In this document: positions 1 to 10,600 of the stretch, piece after piece
Layout of the letters: every line of letters starts with the position of its first letter
How positions within the stretch are numbered: the first letter of the stretch is position 1
From: Rhizaria sp. SCN 62-66
Lineage: Eukaryota > Rhizaria, unplaced
Assembly (NCBI GenBank): GCA_001724265.1
Contig: MEDY01000428.1
Location: forward strand, 1 to 23,556
Length of the DNA stretch: 23,556 nt
Direction: 5' to 3'
Notes under the pieces: generated by a model
Databases searched by the model: none
What the model was told of the DNA's origin: nothing
Seen by the model: the letters and a program-made list of their open reading frames with translations, nothing else
Translations under genes and position numbers: made by a program

Positions 1-93
1 TCTGTCCCCGTCACTGTTGAGAACGCCGGCCCTGCCAAGCGCGTCTTCAAGAAGCCCGGCCAGAAGTTCCAGAAGAAGACCACCACCGCGTAA
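1..93 (+). CDS. 3' end of a lysine-rich protein (partial)
   Basis: Frame 1 is open from the window edge to a TAA at 91-93 and encodes 30 residues ending KKPGQKFQKKTTTA. Codons are strongly biased to C- and G-ending forms (all Lys are AAG, with GTC, GCC and AAC), like the transporter and the membrane gene at 16070 and unlike the GCG-rich giant gene. That suggests a well expressed gene. The basic, Lys/Thr-rich tail resembles the tails of ribosomal or other RNA-binding proteins, but 30 residues are too few to name a family. GC content falls directly after the stop, which supports the TAA as the real end. The 5' part lies outside the window. Confidence 0.7.
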   Translation, partial: SVPVTVENAGPAKRVFKKPGQKFQKKTTTA

Positions 94-1675
94 ATGCGTC
101 GGCGCGTCTCTTTCTGACACCTCTATAAAGCAAAATAATACACACCAAGGCTGTTCTATCACTTATGTCTCCCGCACGCTGCGCACTTCATGCAAGTCCT
201 GTCTTCCTCTGCATGCTTTTGGAACGTCTTCTCGATATGATAGTGTGCTCCCTTTACGGTTTTATCGGAAATGGGTCTCTTCGCAGCGACTGTAGTGACG
301 ATCAGCTCGCGCCGCTGGTGATCCAATATGACTACGACTGTTTATTGATGACTCAAAACAGTCACTATTGCGCCCGTAGTCACTCACGCAGACTGATCAA
401 GAGCACAGCTCATAATGTTGCAGCTGTAGGTAATACTAGGACAGTGGACATCAGTTACTCAAGCGATTTAGTCAGCGATTCAGATTCATAATGAGACACA
501 TTTAGAGTGTCGTAAACCCGTACGTGTCATGTTGACTCGCACACTAGTCAAGGCATGTCTGCTGTCATGCCTGACACCCCAGTGGGCACAACATTAGCAC
601 TTCAGAGCATGAGTGCCTTGACGTACGTGTATGACTTAGCACGGGAACTGGACCAGAACTTGATACGGAAAACCATTCGTTTTTTCGCGTTTTATGAAGC
701 ACTCTATAATATCCGAGAGGTACATACCGAAGCGTTCAGTTAGGTCCCTGTGTTTTCGCATCGACAAACCCTAAGTGGCGGCCCCCAAGATGGAATACAC
801 AGTATTACTTTGGTTGGCTGAGTTTGTGTACAGTTTGTCTGAGATAAAAACGCATTATTTTTGTTACTGACTTTTTATGTAGTAAAACGAGGTATAATTT
901 ACTTGACATCATTTGATTTCATAAATATATTCTCATTTTATGGAGGCTACCATAGAACTTGAAGAATCGCTTGAAAAACTTCATACAAACTGATTAGTTT
1001 GGGCGAGAGGCACAAACCAGACGTACTGGAGATTTTATAATCATCACACTGACAATATTATATTTAACCATGATTGTCCGAGAGTGTGAACTTCCATAGC
1101 TAGTTTTATCTTCTGCTATGAGACCAACACAAATGCACAAAAAGTTCTGATGAGTTCACACGGATTTCTCTCTAAAACAATACGTCGATATCTCTATCAC
1201 AGCCATGTTGTACGTTTTTACACTCAAAATATGAAGATTTAACTCGTATTAGCAGTAATACACGTTTCTAGAGCAGGAAATTTACCTCATCAAGTCATAA
1301 ATGATTTTTTACTTTTTGAGAACCCTGCCAACCGCTCCAGTCCATCATCCAACGTCCGAGTCGTGAGATAAGCTCACACGAACTGTGCTTGAACTAGCTC
1401 GTCATTGAGGCACGGGTTGGAGAGGCACGCGCATATACACGTAGATATAGTATGATCATTATGAATACTTGATGTCGAGCTGTTGCATCCTTGAATTTTT
1501 GACTGGTGGGGTCCGTGTTCAAACGTTTGCGTTTGAGCACATGGATATGTGTCGCAGATTTGCATCTTCATTGGACCACATATCCCCATACTTGTCAATT
1601 ATTCTTTACTCACTTGTTATGTTTTCACACACCTTCTTTTCATGCGTATGACCTCCCATTGCTTCACTGTGCCCG
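94..1675. other. AT-richer intergenic spacer, no gene seen
   Basis: About 1.6 kb between the first gene and the transporter leader. GC content is far lower than in the flanking genes, lowest at roughly 750-1300. The open frames here are short (longest 108 codons at 165-491, another of 62 codons at 555-743). They lack the codon bias of the real genes and match no family I recognise. I looked for tRNA T-loops and A/B boxes and for terminal repeats and found nothing convincing. It probably holds the 3' UTR of the first gene and distal promoter DNA of the transporter. Confidence 0.6.
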
Positions 1676-1793
1676 CCCCCAGCACTCTTTTTCCGGACAC
1701 ACCACACCGGCTCGCTCCCCACTCCTCCCATTTCACCCCTCTCTCTTCCCCGCCTTCCGCGTTGCCGGTCAGTCGCCCGCCCGTTCCGGTGAA
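1676..1793 (+). promoter_or_regulatory. Pyrimidine-rich leader of the transporter gene
   Basis: About 100 nt dominated by C and T (for example CACCCCTCTCTCTTCCCC near 1735-1752) ends just before the ATG at 1794. Similar C/T- or CA-rich leaders precede the starts at 11401, 12126 and 16070, so this is probably a shared core-promoter or 5' UTR feature. No TATA box is evident near it. The reading frame stays open through the leader back to 1506, but the translated leader (His, Pro, Ser and Phe rich) looks like non-coding DNA. Confidence 0.45.
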
Positions 1794-3524
1794 ATGAACA
1801 AGGAGGGCAAGTATATCAAGCTCAACATGCCCGAGGGCGTGGCCGAGGACGACGTCCCCGCGCGCGGCATCTCCATCGCCACGCCCGTGCTCTCCTCCGC
1901 CGCCTACGACGACGACGACGACACCAACCTCGAGCACCTTTCATCGCCCGTCGAGAAGGCCGCCGCGGCCGCCGCGCGCGCCGGCGCCGCGCCCCCGGTT
2001 CCCCTCGGCAGCAGCGGCGGCAGCGGCAGCGGTGGCAACTTCACACTGGGCCCGCTCAGCATCCCTGAGGCCAAGATGAAGTCCGTGAGCTGCGTGGTGA
2101 TGGTGATCCAGGCCGTCACGCTGGTGCTGTTCCTCAAGCGCGCACAGGCTGCGCCCGCCGAGACGCGCTTCATCAACACCACGGCCATCGTTCTGTCCGA
2201 GCTCGTCAAGTTCTGCGTCTGCCTCTACATCGTCTACGCGCAGGAGACCAGCCCCAACATGTCCCTCGGCTCGCGCTGGGCACATGTGTGGTCCTTGCTG
2301 ACCGGGGACCGGCGCGCGCTGCTGCTGATTGGCGTGCCTGCGGCGCTCTACGCGCTGCAGAACAACTTGACCTTCGTGGGCGTGGCCAACTTGCCCGCAA
2401 CCGTGTACCAGATCGTCGCCCAGGTCAAGGTGCTTACCACGGCGCTCTTCTCCGTCGTACTGCTGGGCCGCTCCATCTCGGGCTTTAAGTGGGTCTCGCT
2501 GCTCATCCTCATGCTCGGCGTCGCCATCGTTCAGGTCGGCCCGGCCCTCGCCGCCGGCGCCAAGACCAGCGCTGCGTCGAGCGCCGAGGCGGGTGACCCC
2601 GTGCTGGGCTTCGTCGCCATCCTCCTCGCCGCCACCATCTCGGGCTTCGCTGGCGTCTTCCTGGAGAAGCTGCTCAAGGATCCGTCGGTCACGATCTGGC
2701 AGCGTAACGTGCAGCTGGCATTTTTCGGCGTCATTTCCGCCTCGCTCATGTGCGTCGCCTCGGACCTGCCCAAGCTCCGCGAGCTGGGCTTCTTCCACGG
2801 CTACTCGCCGCTGGTCGCTGCGGTGGTGGTGAACCACGCGCTGGGCGGGCTTGTCGTCGCGCTCGTCGTCAAGTACGCCGACAACCTCGTCAAGGGCTTC
2901 GCAGTCTCGCTGTCGATCATCCTCTGCGCGACAATCTTCGTCGTTTTCTACGGCAACGCCGTGACCGTCTTCCTCCTCGGCGGCGGCTTCCTGGTCTTGC
3001 TGTCGAGCTGGATGTACTCGCTTCCCGACGCGCCCGCCGCTCCCGCCCCCGCTGTCAGCAGCAGCAACAGCAGCAACGGCAACGGCAACGGCACTGAGAT
3101 GGCGACGCGCGGCACGTCGCGCTCTACGGGCGAGGCGAGCGCCGACTCCGAGTCCGGCGCGCGCGGCGCCATCCACCGCGTTGTTGCAGCCGTCTCGGCC
3201 GTCACCTCGCGCCACGGCCACGGCCACAACAACGGCAACGGCAACAATAAGCGCGGCGGCAACGCGGATGAGGGCTTCGGCGAGCTGGAGACGGACGACG
3301 ACTTCGCGTACGTGGCCGCGGGCGCGGACGGCGGTGCCGAGGGCGACGGCGGGGACGACAGCGGCCGCGGCGACGGCGGCTACGGTCGGCCTGACTTCAC
3401 GCTCGGGCTCGGCGACGAGGACCTGAGCGCAATCGAGGACATGTCTACCACCTCGGCGCACCACCACCACGGCGGCGGCGCGCACTACGCGCACGCGCAC
3501 AAGAGCGCACTCGCCGACGACTAA
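1794..3524 (+). CDS. Nucleotide-sugar transporter, SLC35A/UDP-galactose type
   Basis: Encodes 576 residues. Members of this family (Pfam Nuc_sug_transp) exchange a cytosolic nucleotide sugar for luminal nucleotide monophosphate in the Golgi or ER. Residues 1-94 are an acidic and Gly/Ala-rich cytosolic head. Residues 95-411 are the multi-pass core. Clear family signatures are present: ALYALQNNLTFVGVANLPA, QVKVLTTALFSV, SGFAGVFLEKLLK, WQRNVQL and VVKYADNLVKGFA, and the core ends in the typical MYSLP. These match animal and plant UDP-Gal, UDP-GlcNAc and CMP-sialate carriers closely, but the exact substrate cannot be read from sequence. Residues 412-576 are an unusual extra tail, Asn/Gly then Asp/Gly rich, ending with a His cluster (AHHHHGGGAHYAHAH). 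The ATG at 1794 is chosen because the core and its acidic head start there and the DNA upstream is leader-like. Stop is TAA. No TAG is in frame. Confidence 0.93.
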   Translation: MNKEGKYIKLNMPEGVAEDDVPARGISIATPVLSSAAYDDDDDTNLEHLSSPVEKAAAAAARAGAAPPVPLGSSGGSGSGGNFTLGPLSIPEAKMKSVSCVVMVIQAVTLVLFLKRAQAAPAETRFINTTAIVLSELVKFCVCLYIVYAQETSPNMSLGSRWAHVWSLLTGDRRALLLIGVPAALYALQNNLTFVGVANLPATVYQIVAQVKVLTTALFSVVLLGRSISGFKWVSLLILMLGVAIVQVGPALAAGAKTSAASSAEAGDPVLGFVAILLAATISGFAGVFLEKLLKDPSVTIWQRNVQLAFFGVISASLMCVASDLPKLRELGFFHGYSPLVAAVVVNHALGGLVVALVVKYADNLVKGFAVSLSIILCATIFVVFYGNAVTVFLLGGGFLVLLSSWMYSLPDAPAAPAPAVSSSNSSNGNGNGTEMATRGTSRSTGEASADSESGARGAIHRVVAAVSAVTSRHGHGHNNGNGNNKRGGNADEGFGELETDDDFAYVAAGADGGAEGDGGDDSGRGDGGYGRPDFTLGLGDEDLSAIEDMSTTSAHHHHGGGAHYAHAHKSALADD

Positions 3525-3626
3525 GCTATCGACATGCACGCAGTGCCCCACTCCCGACATCCTCCGCTCTGCATACTGCAACAACACTCGCACCCTTTTC
3601 ACAACATCTCACTGCTCTATGCAGCG

Positions 3627-3652
3627 CGCGCTGTGAATCCTTTCACAGTGCG
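3627..3652 (+). other. 26-nt stem-loop downstream of the transporter
   Basis: An 11-bp stem (one G-T wobble) with a 4-nt loop TCCT. The left arm is 3627-3637 and the right arm 3642-3652. It starts 103 nt after the TAA. A second 26-nt hairpin of the same shape lies at 18060-18085, downstream of the other well-biased plus-strand gene. It could be a 3' processing or termination element, but chance palindromes cannot be excluded. Confidence 0.4.
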
Positions 3653-3741
3653 TTCTCAACCTATTTACGGCCGTAAGCTTACTTAAGCGCATCACGCTCA
3701 CGGTCATGCGGCGACCCACGGCTACGTCGGACACTATTAAT

Positions 3742-3774
3742 GCTCAGTGACCGTGCGATCGCTCAGTGACCGTG
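3742..3774. repeat. 14-bp direct repeat
   Basis: GCTCAGTGACCGTG occurs at 3742-3755 and again at 3761-3774, with a period of 19 bp. No function is apparent. Confidence 0.7.
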
Positions 3775-4019
3775 TGCCATATCTGCTCCCGCCCTCCCGA
3801 CCCGTCGCGCGCCCCACATCCTGCCTTGCGCCGTCTTGCGTGTGCCGCTTTTTTTTTTGTTGCTCCGTGCGTGCCATTTGGCGGAGGTTTGTGTGGATGC
3901 TCCTGAGCGTCCCCGCCTCGGCCAAACGCTGGCACTCTTCCCCGCTGTCTTAAACGTGTCCACACACGTCCACACGCGCCCACGCGCCGACACGCACTTG
4001 TCGCACTTTCTTCATTCAG

Positions 4020-4058
4020 TTTTTTTTTGTTTGGTTTTCTTTTTAAATTTGTTTTTTT
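4020..4058. other. T-rich tract
   Basis: Runs of seven to nine T broken by G, C and AAA. A separate run of ten T is at 3849-3858. Such tracts are compatible with U-rich 3' end signals of the plus-strand transcript or with a simple low-complexity spacer. Confidence 0.5.
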
Positions 4059-4338
4059 GCTGTTGGTGAATATGCACGTTTTGGCGTGAATTGATTTGCA
4101 AAACTCGTCTGTGACCGACCAACGTAGTGAGGTTGGTGCATATGCTTGCTTGGAATGCCGCCATGATTGCCCACATAGTTGCTTTTATCTTTGTTGACCA
4201 GCCCTTTAGTTTGTATTTGTTGTTTTATGCTATTTTCTTGTGTTTGTGTTTATTTCTCTTCGTTCTCTGACGGTTTGTCTGTTGTGACCACAGCCACAGC
4301 TACAGCTTAGCGCGGCACGCACGCACCACCGGGAGACG

Positions 4339-4355
4339 CACACACACACACACAC
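4339..4355. repeat. (CA)n microsatellite
   Basis: Eight and a half uninterrupted CA units in the convergent spacer. A simple dinucleotide repeat with no inferred function. Confidence 0.85.
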
Positions 4356-4628
4356 CCACTTACTCGTACGTATGCCCCAGAGTTCTGCTGGATTGTCACG
4401 TGTGGCGGTGGAGGTCTGTCGCCTGTTATGACAGCGCGCTGCGCTCTTTTCGCGACACACTTCCTCAGTACGGCGTTTATATTTATGTCCAGTCTTACAT
4501 GGAGTCATGTTCAGCATTACTAAAAGTGATATAACAAGTAATCGTTTTGTATTAATACATATTCATGACAATTTAACCCTATCTCAATCAATTCTCAAAC
4601 TATACACTTTGAGTGACACTCTTATGAG

Positions 4629-4645
4629 GTCTTTTCATAAAAGAC
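4629..4645 (-). other. Hairpin abutting the stop of the giant gene
   Basis: A perfect 7-bp stem (GTCTTTT with AAAAGAC) and a 3-nt loop. Read on the minus strand it begins at the base directly after the TAA of the 4646-11401 gene. A short palindrome GAGTGACACTC lies just beyond at 4611-4621. Possible 3' end element. Confidence 0.35.
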
Positions 4646-7600
4646 TTAGACGAGACGAAGGACATCAACGTCGTTCTGCCTGAGTGTCTGCGGTACGAGC
4701 CCCGCGTCGGCGGCCACAATGTCGACCAGCGCAGCCTCAACCTCCAACTCTGCGTCGTCCGCGCCCAGCGCCTCGTCCGCCGCAACTGCGCTCTCAACTA
4801 ACGCCGCGCTATGCGCCAGCGAGCCAGTGGAGGAAATCGCAGTCACTGCGTCGATGTCGGCGCAGTCGAGCGAGATCTCGCCCAGCACAGCCGCCGCGCC
4901 CACAGTCACCCCCGCGCCGCCCACAGCCACACCAGCGGCACTGCGAACACTGCCGGCGGCGGCGAGACGCGCTGCGGCGGCCGCGGCGACGGCGCGCAGC
5001 GTTGAAGCAGGCAGCAGCAGCGCCCACTCCCAGCCCTCCGCGCCGTCGGCCTCCTCGCCGACTTCAATCGCAAAGCCGCTGCCGCTGCCCCGACTGCCGC
5101 TGTGACTGGCACCGGCAGAGCCTACGCTGCCGCTGAAGCTGGCGTTCGCGCTCGCGCTCGCGCTCGCAGCCGGGCTCGGCCCCATCGCAGCTGTCGCGTC
5201 GGCCGCGCTGGGGATGGCTCCGGCGACCGCAGCGGCCGCGCTCGCCGCACTTGCGGCCGCGAGCTCCGCCGCGGCGGCGTGCGCGGCGCGGAGGAGCCAG
5301 TCGCGCGCGGCCTCGAGCGCCGTCACCACAGTCGCCGTGTGCTCGACGCCAACGCCGCCACGCCAGGGCCCGTGGAAGGTCAGTCCGCCCGCGCCCGCGC
5401 TCGCCACCGCACCAACGGGCGCGTTCGCGGGCGTGTACGCCGCAGTGCCTGCACCGGCCGCGCCCGCAGTCGGCGTCGCGGGGATCGCCGACGCCGTCAC
5501 CGACGCCGCGGCGCTCGGCGCGCTGGCACCGACGGCGCCGGCCGTGGGGGCAGCGGGTGGCGGCGGCAGCGCGGCGGCGGTGGGGCCCGTGACGGGCGCG
5601 AGAGCCACCGTGGGGTGCGCGGCGAAGCGTCGCAGTAGCTTGAACGTGAGCGGCGATCCCGGCGCAAGGCTTTCAGACAGCAGGCGCAGCCAGCCCGCGG
5701 TGGTCAGCGCCGCGGCCGCCGCGCGCACAGACACGACGCCGCCAGCGCGGTGACCGGTGCCGGGCCAGGCAGAGGCCAGCAGCGGCGTTCCGGGGCCGGA
5801 GCCAGTGCCGGCGTGCGCAGCAGGACTTGCAAGCGCGGCGACAGCGACGGGTGAGACGGCAAACGCCGCCGCGGCCGCAAGCGCGCCCCCGGTGCCCGCG
5901 GCGGCGTCAGAGCCGGCGAGTACGGGTGCGGCGCCCAGCGCGGCCGGCAGCGGCTGCAGCGAGCCGGGCGGCGCGAGCGTGAGTGCCACAGCCAAGCGCG
6001 CGCCCGGGTCGCCGACCGCGGCGCTGGCGGCGGCGGCGCTGGCGGCAGAGCCCGCGGTGGCGGTGGCCGAGGCGACGACGTCGGCGAGCAGCAGCTCGAC
6101 GGCCCACCGCGGCGGGCAGCGCGAGGACAGCGAGTCGGCCAGCACGGCGCCGCGGGTGCGCAGCGCGCGCTGGCCCGTTGGCAGGCGCGCGGCGCGCTGC
6201 AGCAGTACGCGTAGCAGTGGCGCGCGCAGCGCCAGCAGCCCCGGCAGCGCGCCGGCGAGCGAGCGCAAGCGCCGCGTGGTGCCCGCGAGCAGGTGCCACT
6301 GCAGGGGCAGCCACGCCGCAGCGGGCCGCAGCGTCGCGGGCAGCCCCGTGCTCGCGGCCGCGCCGGCAGCTGCGTCGCCGTACGCCGTCGCGTCCAGAGC
6401 TGCAGATGTCAGCGCACTGTGCAACTCCGCAGCGCCCGCGGCCAACGCGGCGGCGCCCTCGGCTGCGGCGGCGTCGGCGGGCGCGGCCGCGAGTGGAACA
6501 GCGTAGGTCCCCGCTGCCACCGCGTTTGCCGCGGCCTCGCACAGCGCGCGCGTGGCAACGGTGGCGAGAGTGGGCAGCAACGGCAGGTCTGTCGCCGGCG
6601 CCGCAGTGGCGCCAGTCGTGGCGGCCGCGCACGCGCGCGCACGGCGCAGCGCCCCCGCGGCGGCAGAGCCGAACGCGGCGGTCGACGCAAAGGCGCCGCC
6701 GGGAGACAGCAACGCACTGAACGAGCCGATCGAGCCCGATGGCGTGTACGGCGACGGCGGCGCGAGCGAGCGCTGCGCGGACCCCGTTCCAGTCCCAGTT
6801 GCGGCCGCAGGGAACGCGAAGGCGCCGCGGGCCGCTGCCGCCGCCGCGGGCGGGGACTGCGCGGGCGAGTGCGTCGTTAGCGTGAGCGTGAGCGACGACA
6901 GCGCGGGGCCGGGGGCCGCGTCGCCGTCGCCGTCGCCCGCGGAGGAGGGCGCGGCGGTCGGCACGGCGGCGACGCGGCTCGACGCGGCGGGCAGCATCAG
7001 CGGCGTGAGCGACGCCGACGCCGACGCCGCGGCAGACGCGGAGACGCTGCGGCCGCTGGCGCCAACGCCCGCGCCGCTGAGCGCGTGTGTGAGCACGAGC
7101 GAGGACCCCGGCCGCGGCGAGTTGGAGCTGCCCGCGCCCGCAGCGCCGGCAACGGCCAGCGCGGGCGGGGGCCGGATGCCGAGCGCCGCGGCCTCCGTGA
7201 CCAGCGCCGCGGCGGCGGCGTCGAGCGAGCGCAGCATCAGCGTCTCCGGGTCCGCTGCGGCCGCAAAGGGCGCGCCCAGCACGGGCGCCTCCATGACCCA
7301 GAGCGGGAACACGGGGCTGGGCCGCGCGCGCACCGCGCCCGTGAGCGTGGGAAACGGCAACCACGTCAGCGGCACCGGCGACAGCGTTGGCAGCAGCAGC
7401 ACCTCGGGCGCGGCCGCCAGCAGCGCGCGCAGCGTCGCGGGCAGCGTTGTCACGCACGCCCACGGCTCCGCGCCCGCGCCGCTGCTGCCGCTGCTGTTGG
7501 CGCCGCTGTGGGAGATGGCGAGGTCCCCGGGCACAAGCGCGGGGCTCGCGCCGCTGACCGCAGGACTCAGTCCGGGGCCGGCGGCGGCGGGCACGTTCGT

Positions 7601-10600
7601 TGACAGCGCCAGCGGCAGAGAAGCCGCGGGCGCTGCTGCTGTTGCCGCGGCTCCAGAGCGCGCGGTGGGCAGCGCGAAGAGCGCGCCGCCGACCGTGATG
7701 ACTGCGTCCCGGCCCTGTCCCGCCGCCGTCGCAGTCGCGGCGGAGGCGGTGACGGCGGGCAAGCTGGAGCCCGGCGCGGAGCGGGCCAGCGCGGCGCGCG
7801 CGGCGGGAAGCATCAGCGACGAGGTGATGGGCCGAGCGAGCAGCGCGCCGGCGCCGATGGCCGCGGCCGCGAACCCAGAGGGCGTGCCGGAGAGCTGCTG
7901 CGGCGCGAGCGCGAGCGCGGTGGCCGCGGCGGGCGTGCTGGCGCCGCTGAGCGAGAGCGCGCGCACGGCGGGCGAGTGCGCGAGCGAGGCCGGCGACAGC
8001 GATGCCGCGTAGCCGTCGACGCCGGTGCCCAGTCCGCACGACGCCACCGCCGCGGCCGCAGCAGCGCCGACCGCGGCGCCCTCGAGGCCCACGCGCGCCG
8101 ACAGTGAGGCCGCCTCGGCGAGCGTTAGTGCCGCTGCCGCGCGGTGAGCCGGGACGAGCCCGAAGCCCGGCAGGGCGCGCGGCGTCGCAGCCGTCGCCTC
8201 GCTGCCACAAGTCGCCCACAACGCGTTGCCGCTGCGCGCAGCAAGCGCGGTGACCGTGGGTGAGACACGGTACCCAGCGTCGACGAGCCGGCGGTACTGC
8301 GCGTCGGCCTGGCTCTTGGCAACCGCGGCGGCGCGGGCGCTGAGTGCACGCGCGGCGAGGTAGCAGAACACAACCGTCTCCGCATAGGGCGTAGAGCGGT
8401 CGAGCAGCGCCTCGCCGACCTCGCACAGCGGGCCGAAGCGCGCCGCGGGCAGCGCGTCCAGCACTGACAGCGCGGCGTCGGCCGCGGGCGCGAGCTCGGG
8501 GCACGGGAAGGACGGCAACGCGGCAGTCAGCGCCACGAGCCGCAGCCCCAGCGCGCGCGCGGGGGCCGACTGCAGCGCGTGCACCCACGACGCGGCCGCG
8601 AACGCGGCGCCAGACGCGGTGGGCAGCTGCCGTGCGCCCGCGGAGAGCGCGCCGCCGCTTGTGGTCACCATGGCCGCGTTCGCGCCTCTACTGAAGCTAG
8701 AGCCGGAGCTAGAGCCGGGGCCGGAGCCGGAGGCAGTGACGGAGAGGTCGACGAGCTGCGTGTGCCGCATCAGTGCCGCCAGCGCGGTCGCCTCAGCCAC
8801 TGTGGCCGCTGTGCCCGGAGACGCGAGCGCGCCCGCGCCGGCGCCCGAGGCAGCAACAGCCGCAGCAGTGGCGGTAGCGCTGGGGCTTGCCGGCGACCCG
8901 GGGCCCGCAGCACCTGCAGCCACAGCAGCAGCGGTGTTGGCGGCAGCAGCTGAGGGCAGGCGCGTGGCCATGCGCGCCTGCGCGTCGGCGGCGGCGGCGC
9001 TGGCAAGCGCGGCGCGGTGGCGCGCGCGCTCGACGAAGGCTGCAGCGGCGCCGGGCGAGTGCAGCAGCGAGTGCAGCGTCGGGTCCGCGGCGGCAGCGGA
9101 GGCTGCGGCGGGCGGAAACGACGGCCGCAGCTCCGCGGTCACAGTCAGCGAGGCCACGACCACCGTCACGGACGCAGTCGCCGCAGGCTCTGGATTCGCG
9201 GCAGGCGCGCCCTCGGTCGCCGCTGCAGCAGGGCCAGCGGTCGCAGCCGCCGTCGTGGAGTCGGCGGCGGGGGCGGCATGGGCGTCGCACAGCGCCTGGG
9301 CGAGCCGCGGCGCCGCCTCAGCACCCACGATCGACGGGACTCTGGCCGTCGCCGCATCGACGTCGGCGTCGCCGCAGGGCGTGACGCGGCGCGTGACGTT
9401 GAGCACGAGCGCGTCGCCGCGCGGCAGCGGCATGAGCGGCAGATCGGCCTCGCCCAGCAGCACCCATCTCTCGCCCCCGGTAGCCACATTCGGCGGCTGT
9501 GCGGCGGGGGACGGGAGCGCGGCCCACACTGCGAAGCGCGCGGTCGTGGCGCGCCCGCCGCACGCGATGACCGCGTGTTCGCGCACAAAGCGCACTTCCG
9601 CACCGGGCGCGGCGCTCGCGCCTGCACCGCTCTGAGCGCCGGCGTCGGCGTTGGCGCTCGGCACTGTGGCGGCTGCTGCCGAGGGCGCGGGGTAGGCGAA
9701 GGACCACGCCGTGGGGCTCACCTGCCCCAGCGCGCTTGCATTCGCGGCGCCGCTGACAGATGCGGGCGGTGCAATCGCGCTCGCGGCAGCGGTGGCGCCG
9801 GTAGAAGCCGGCTGCGGCGCGCTGGGCACGAGTGCGGCGCGCGGAGGCGCCACGGGGCCGAAGAGGCCGAGGCCGACGCGCAGCAGCGGCGGCAGCAGCG
9901 CGGCAGCGGGACTAGCATTGCCAGGCACAGCGACAGCGCTGCCAGCGGCAGATGCAAGGAGGGCGTGTGCGGGCGCGAGCAGACGCAGCGAGTGCATCGC
10001 GAAGGCGGCGTGGCCAGAGAGGCCTTGCGAGGGCCGCAGCGCCGCGCCGACCCGCACCCAGCCTACCACCGGCAGCGGAGGCGCACGCGCACTCCCAGTC
10101 GCGGCTGCAGTCGTTGTAGGCGCGAGAGAGAAGAGCGGGAGCCACATCGAGGCCTCGCCGCTGGGCAGCGCGTCGCCGGGCGCGTTGCTGTCCGCGGCGG
10201 AGGCGGCGGCGAGCGCGGCGGCGAGCGAGGAAAGCGTGACTGCGGTGCGTGCGCCAGCCGTGGCCCACACACCGCCAGCGCCCGCGCCGGCACCCGCCTG
10301 TTCTGCGTCGCCGGTCGCGCCGCTGCTGCAGAGCGCGGCGTCCAGCCACAGCGTCGGCTGCCTCGTCCCGAGCGCGGCCGCGGTGTGGGCGTGGGCGCGC
10401 GCGCCGCTGTCGGGGCCGGCCGCGGCGACCGCGCCCGAGGCGGCGTCGACTGCGAGCGCGCGCAGGTCCGCGGGCGCGAGAGACCACGAGACCGTCTCGC
10501 CCAGCGCGCACCGCACGGCCCCGCGCGCGCCCGCCGCAGCCGCGCGCACCGCGGCCGGCAGCGCGCTCTCGGCGCCGTCACTCACAGTCGCAGGCTGAGG

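Larger units (their letters stand above)
3525..4645. other. Convergent 3' spacer
   Basis: A 1.1 kb gap between the transporter end (+) and the end of the giant gene (-). It holds two hairpins, a 14-bp direct repeat, a 12-bp perfect palindrome (TTACGGCCGTAA at 3665-3676), long T-runs and a CA microsatellite, listed separately where useful. Open frames are short and lack the coding bias of the neighbours. No RNA gene was recognised. Its main content is probably the two facing 3' UTRs and their processing signals. Confidence 0.6.

Noticed and set aside
555-743. 62-codon open frame in the AT-rich spacer
   Set aside because: No family match, no codon bias like that of the genes, and no promoter or leader features; consistent with chance.
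1506-1793. 96-codon N-terminal extension of the transporter
   Set aside because: The extension translates a C/T-rich leader into His/Pro/Phe-rich sequence without a signal or conserved motif. The ATG at 1794 is at the border of coding-like composition.
1941-3602. 553-codon minus-strand frame opposite the transporter
   Set aside because: The transporter on the plus strand has clear family motifs. The antisense frame is a Val/Ala/Asp/Arg mirror of it.
5907-8588. 893-codon minus-strand frame inside the giant gene
   Set aside because: It is a shifted frame of the alanine-rich gene and yields an Arg/Ala/Gly-only protein. In DNA this GC-rich stops are rare, so long shadow frames are expected.
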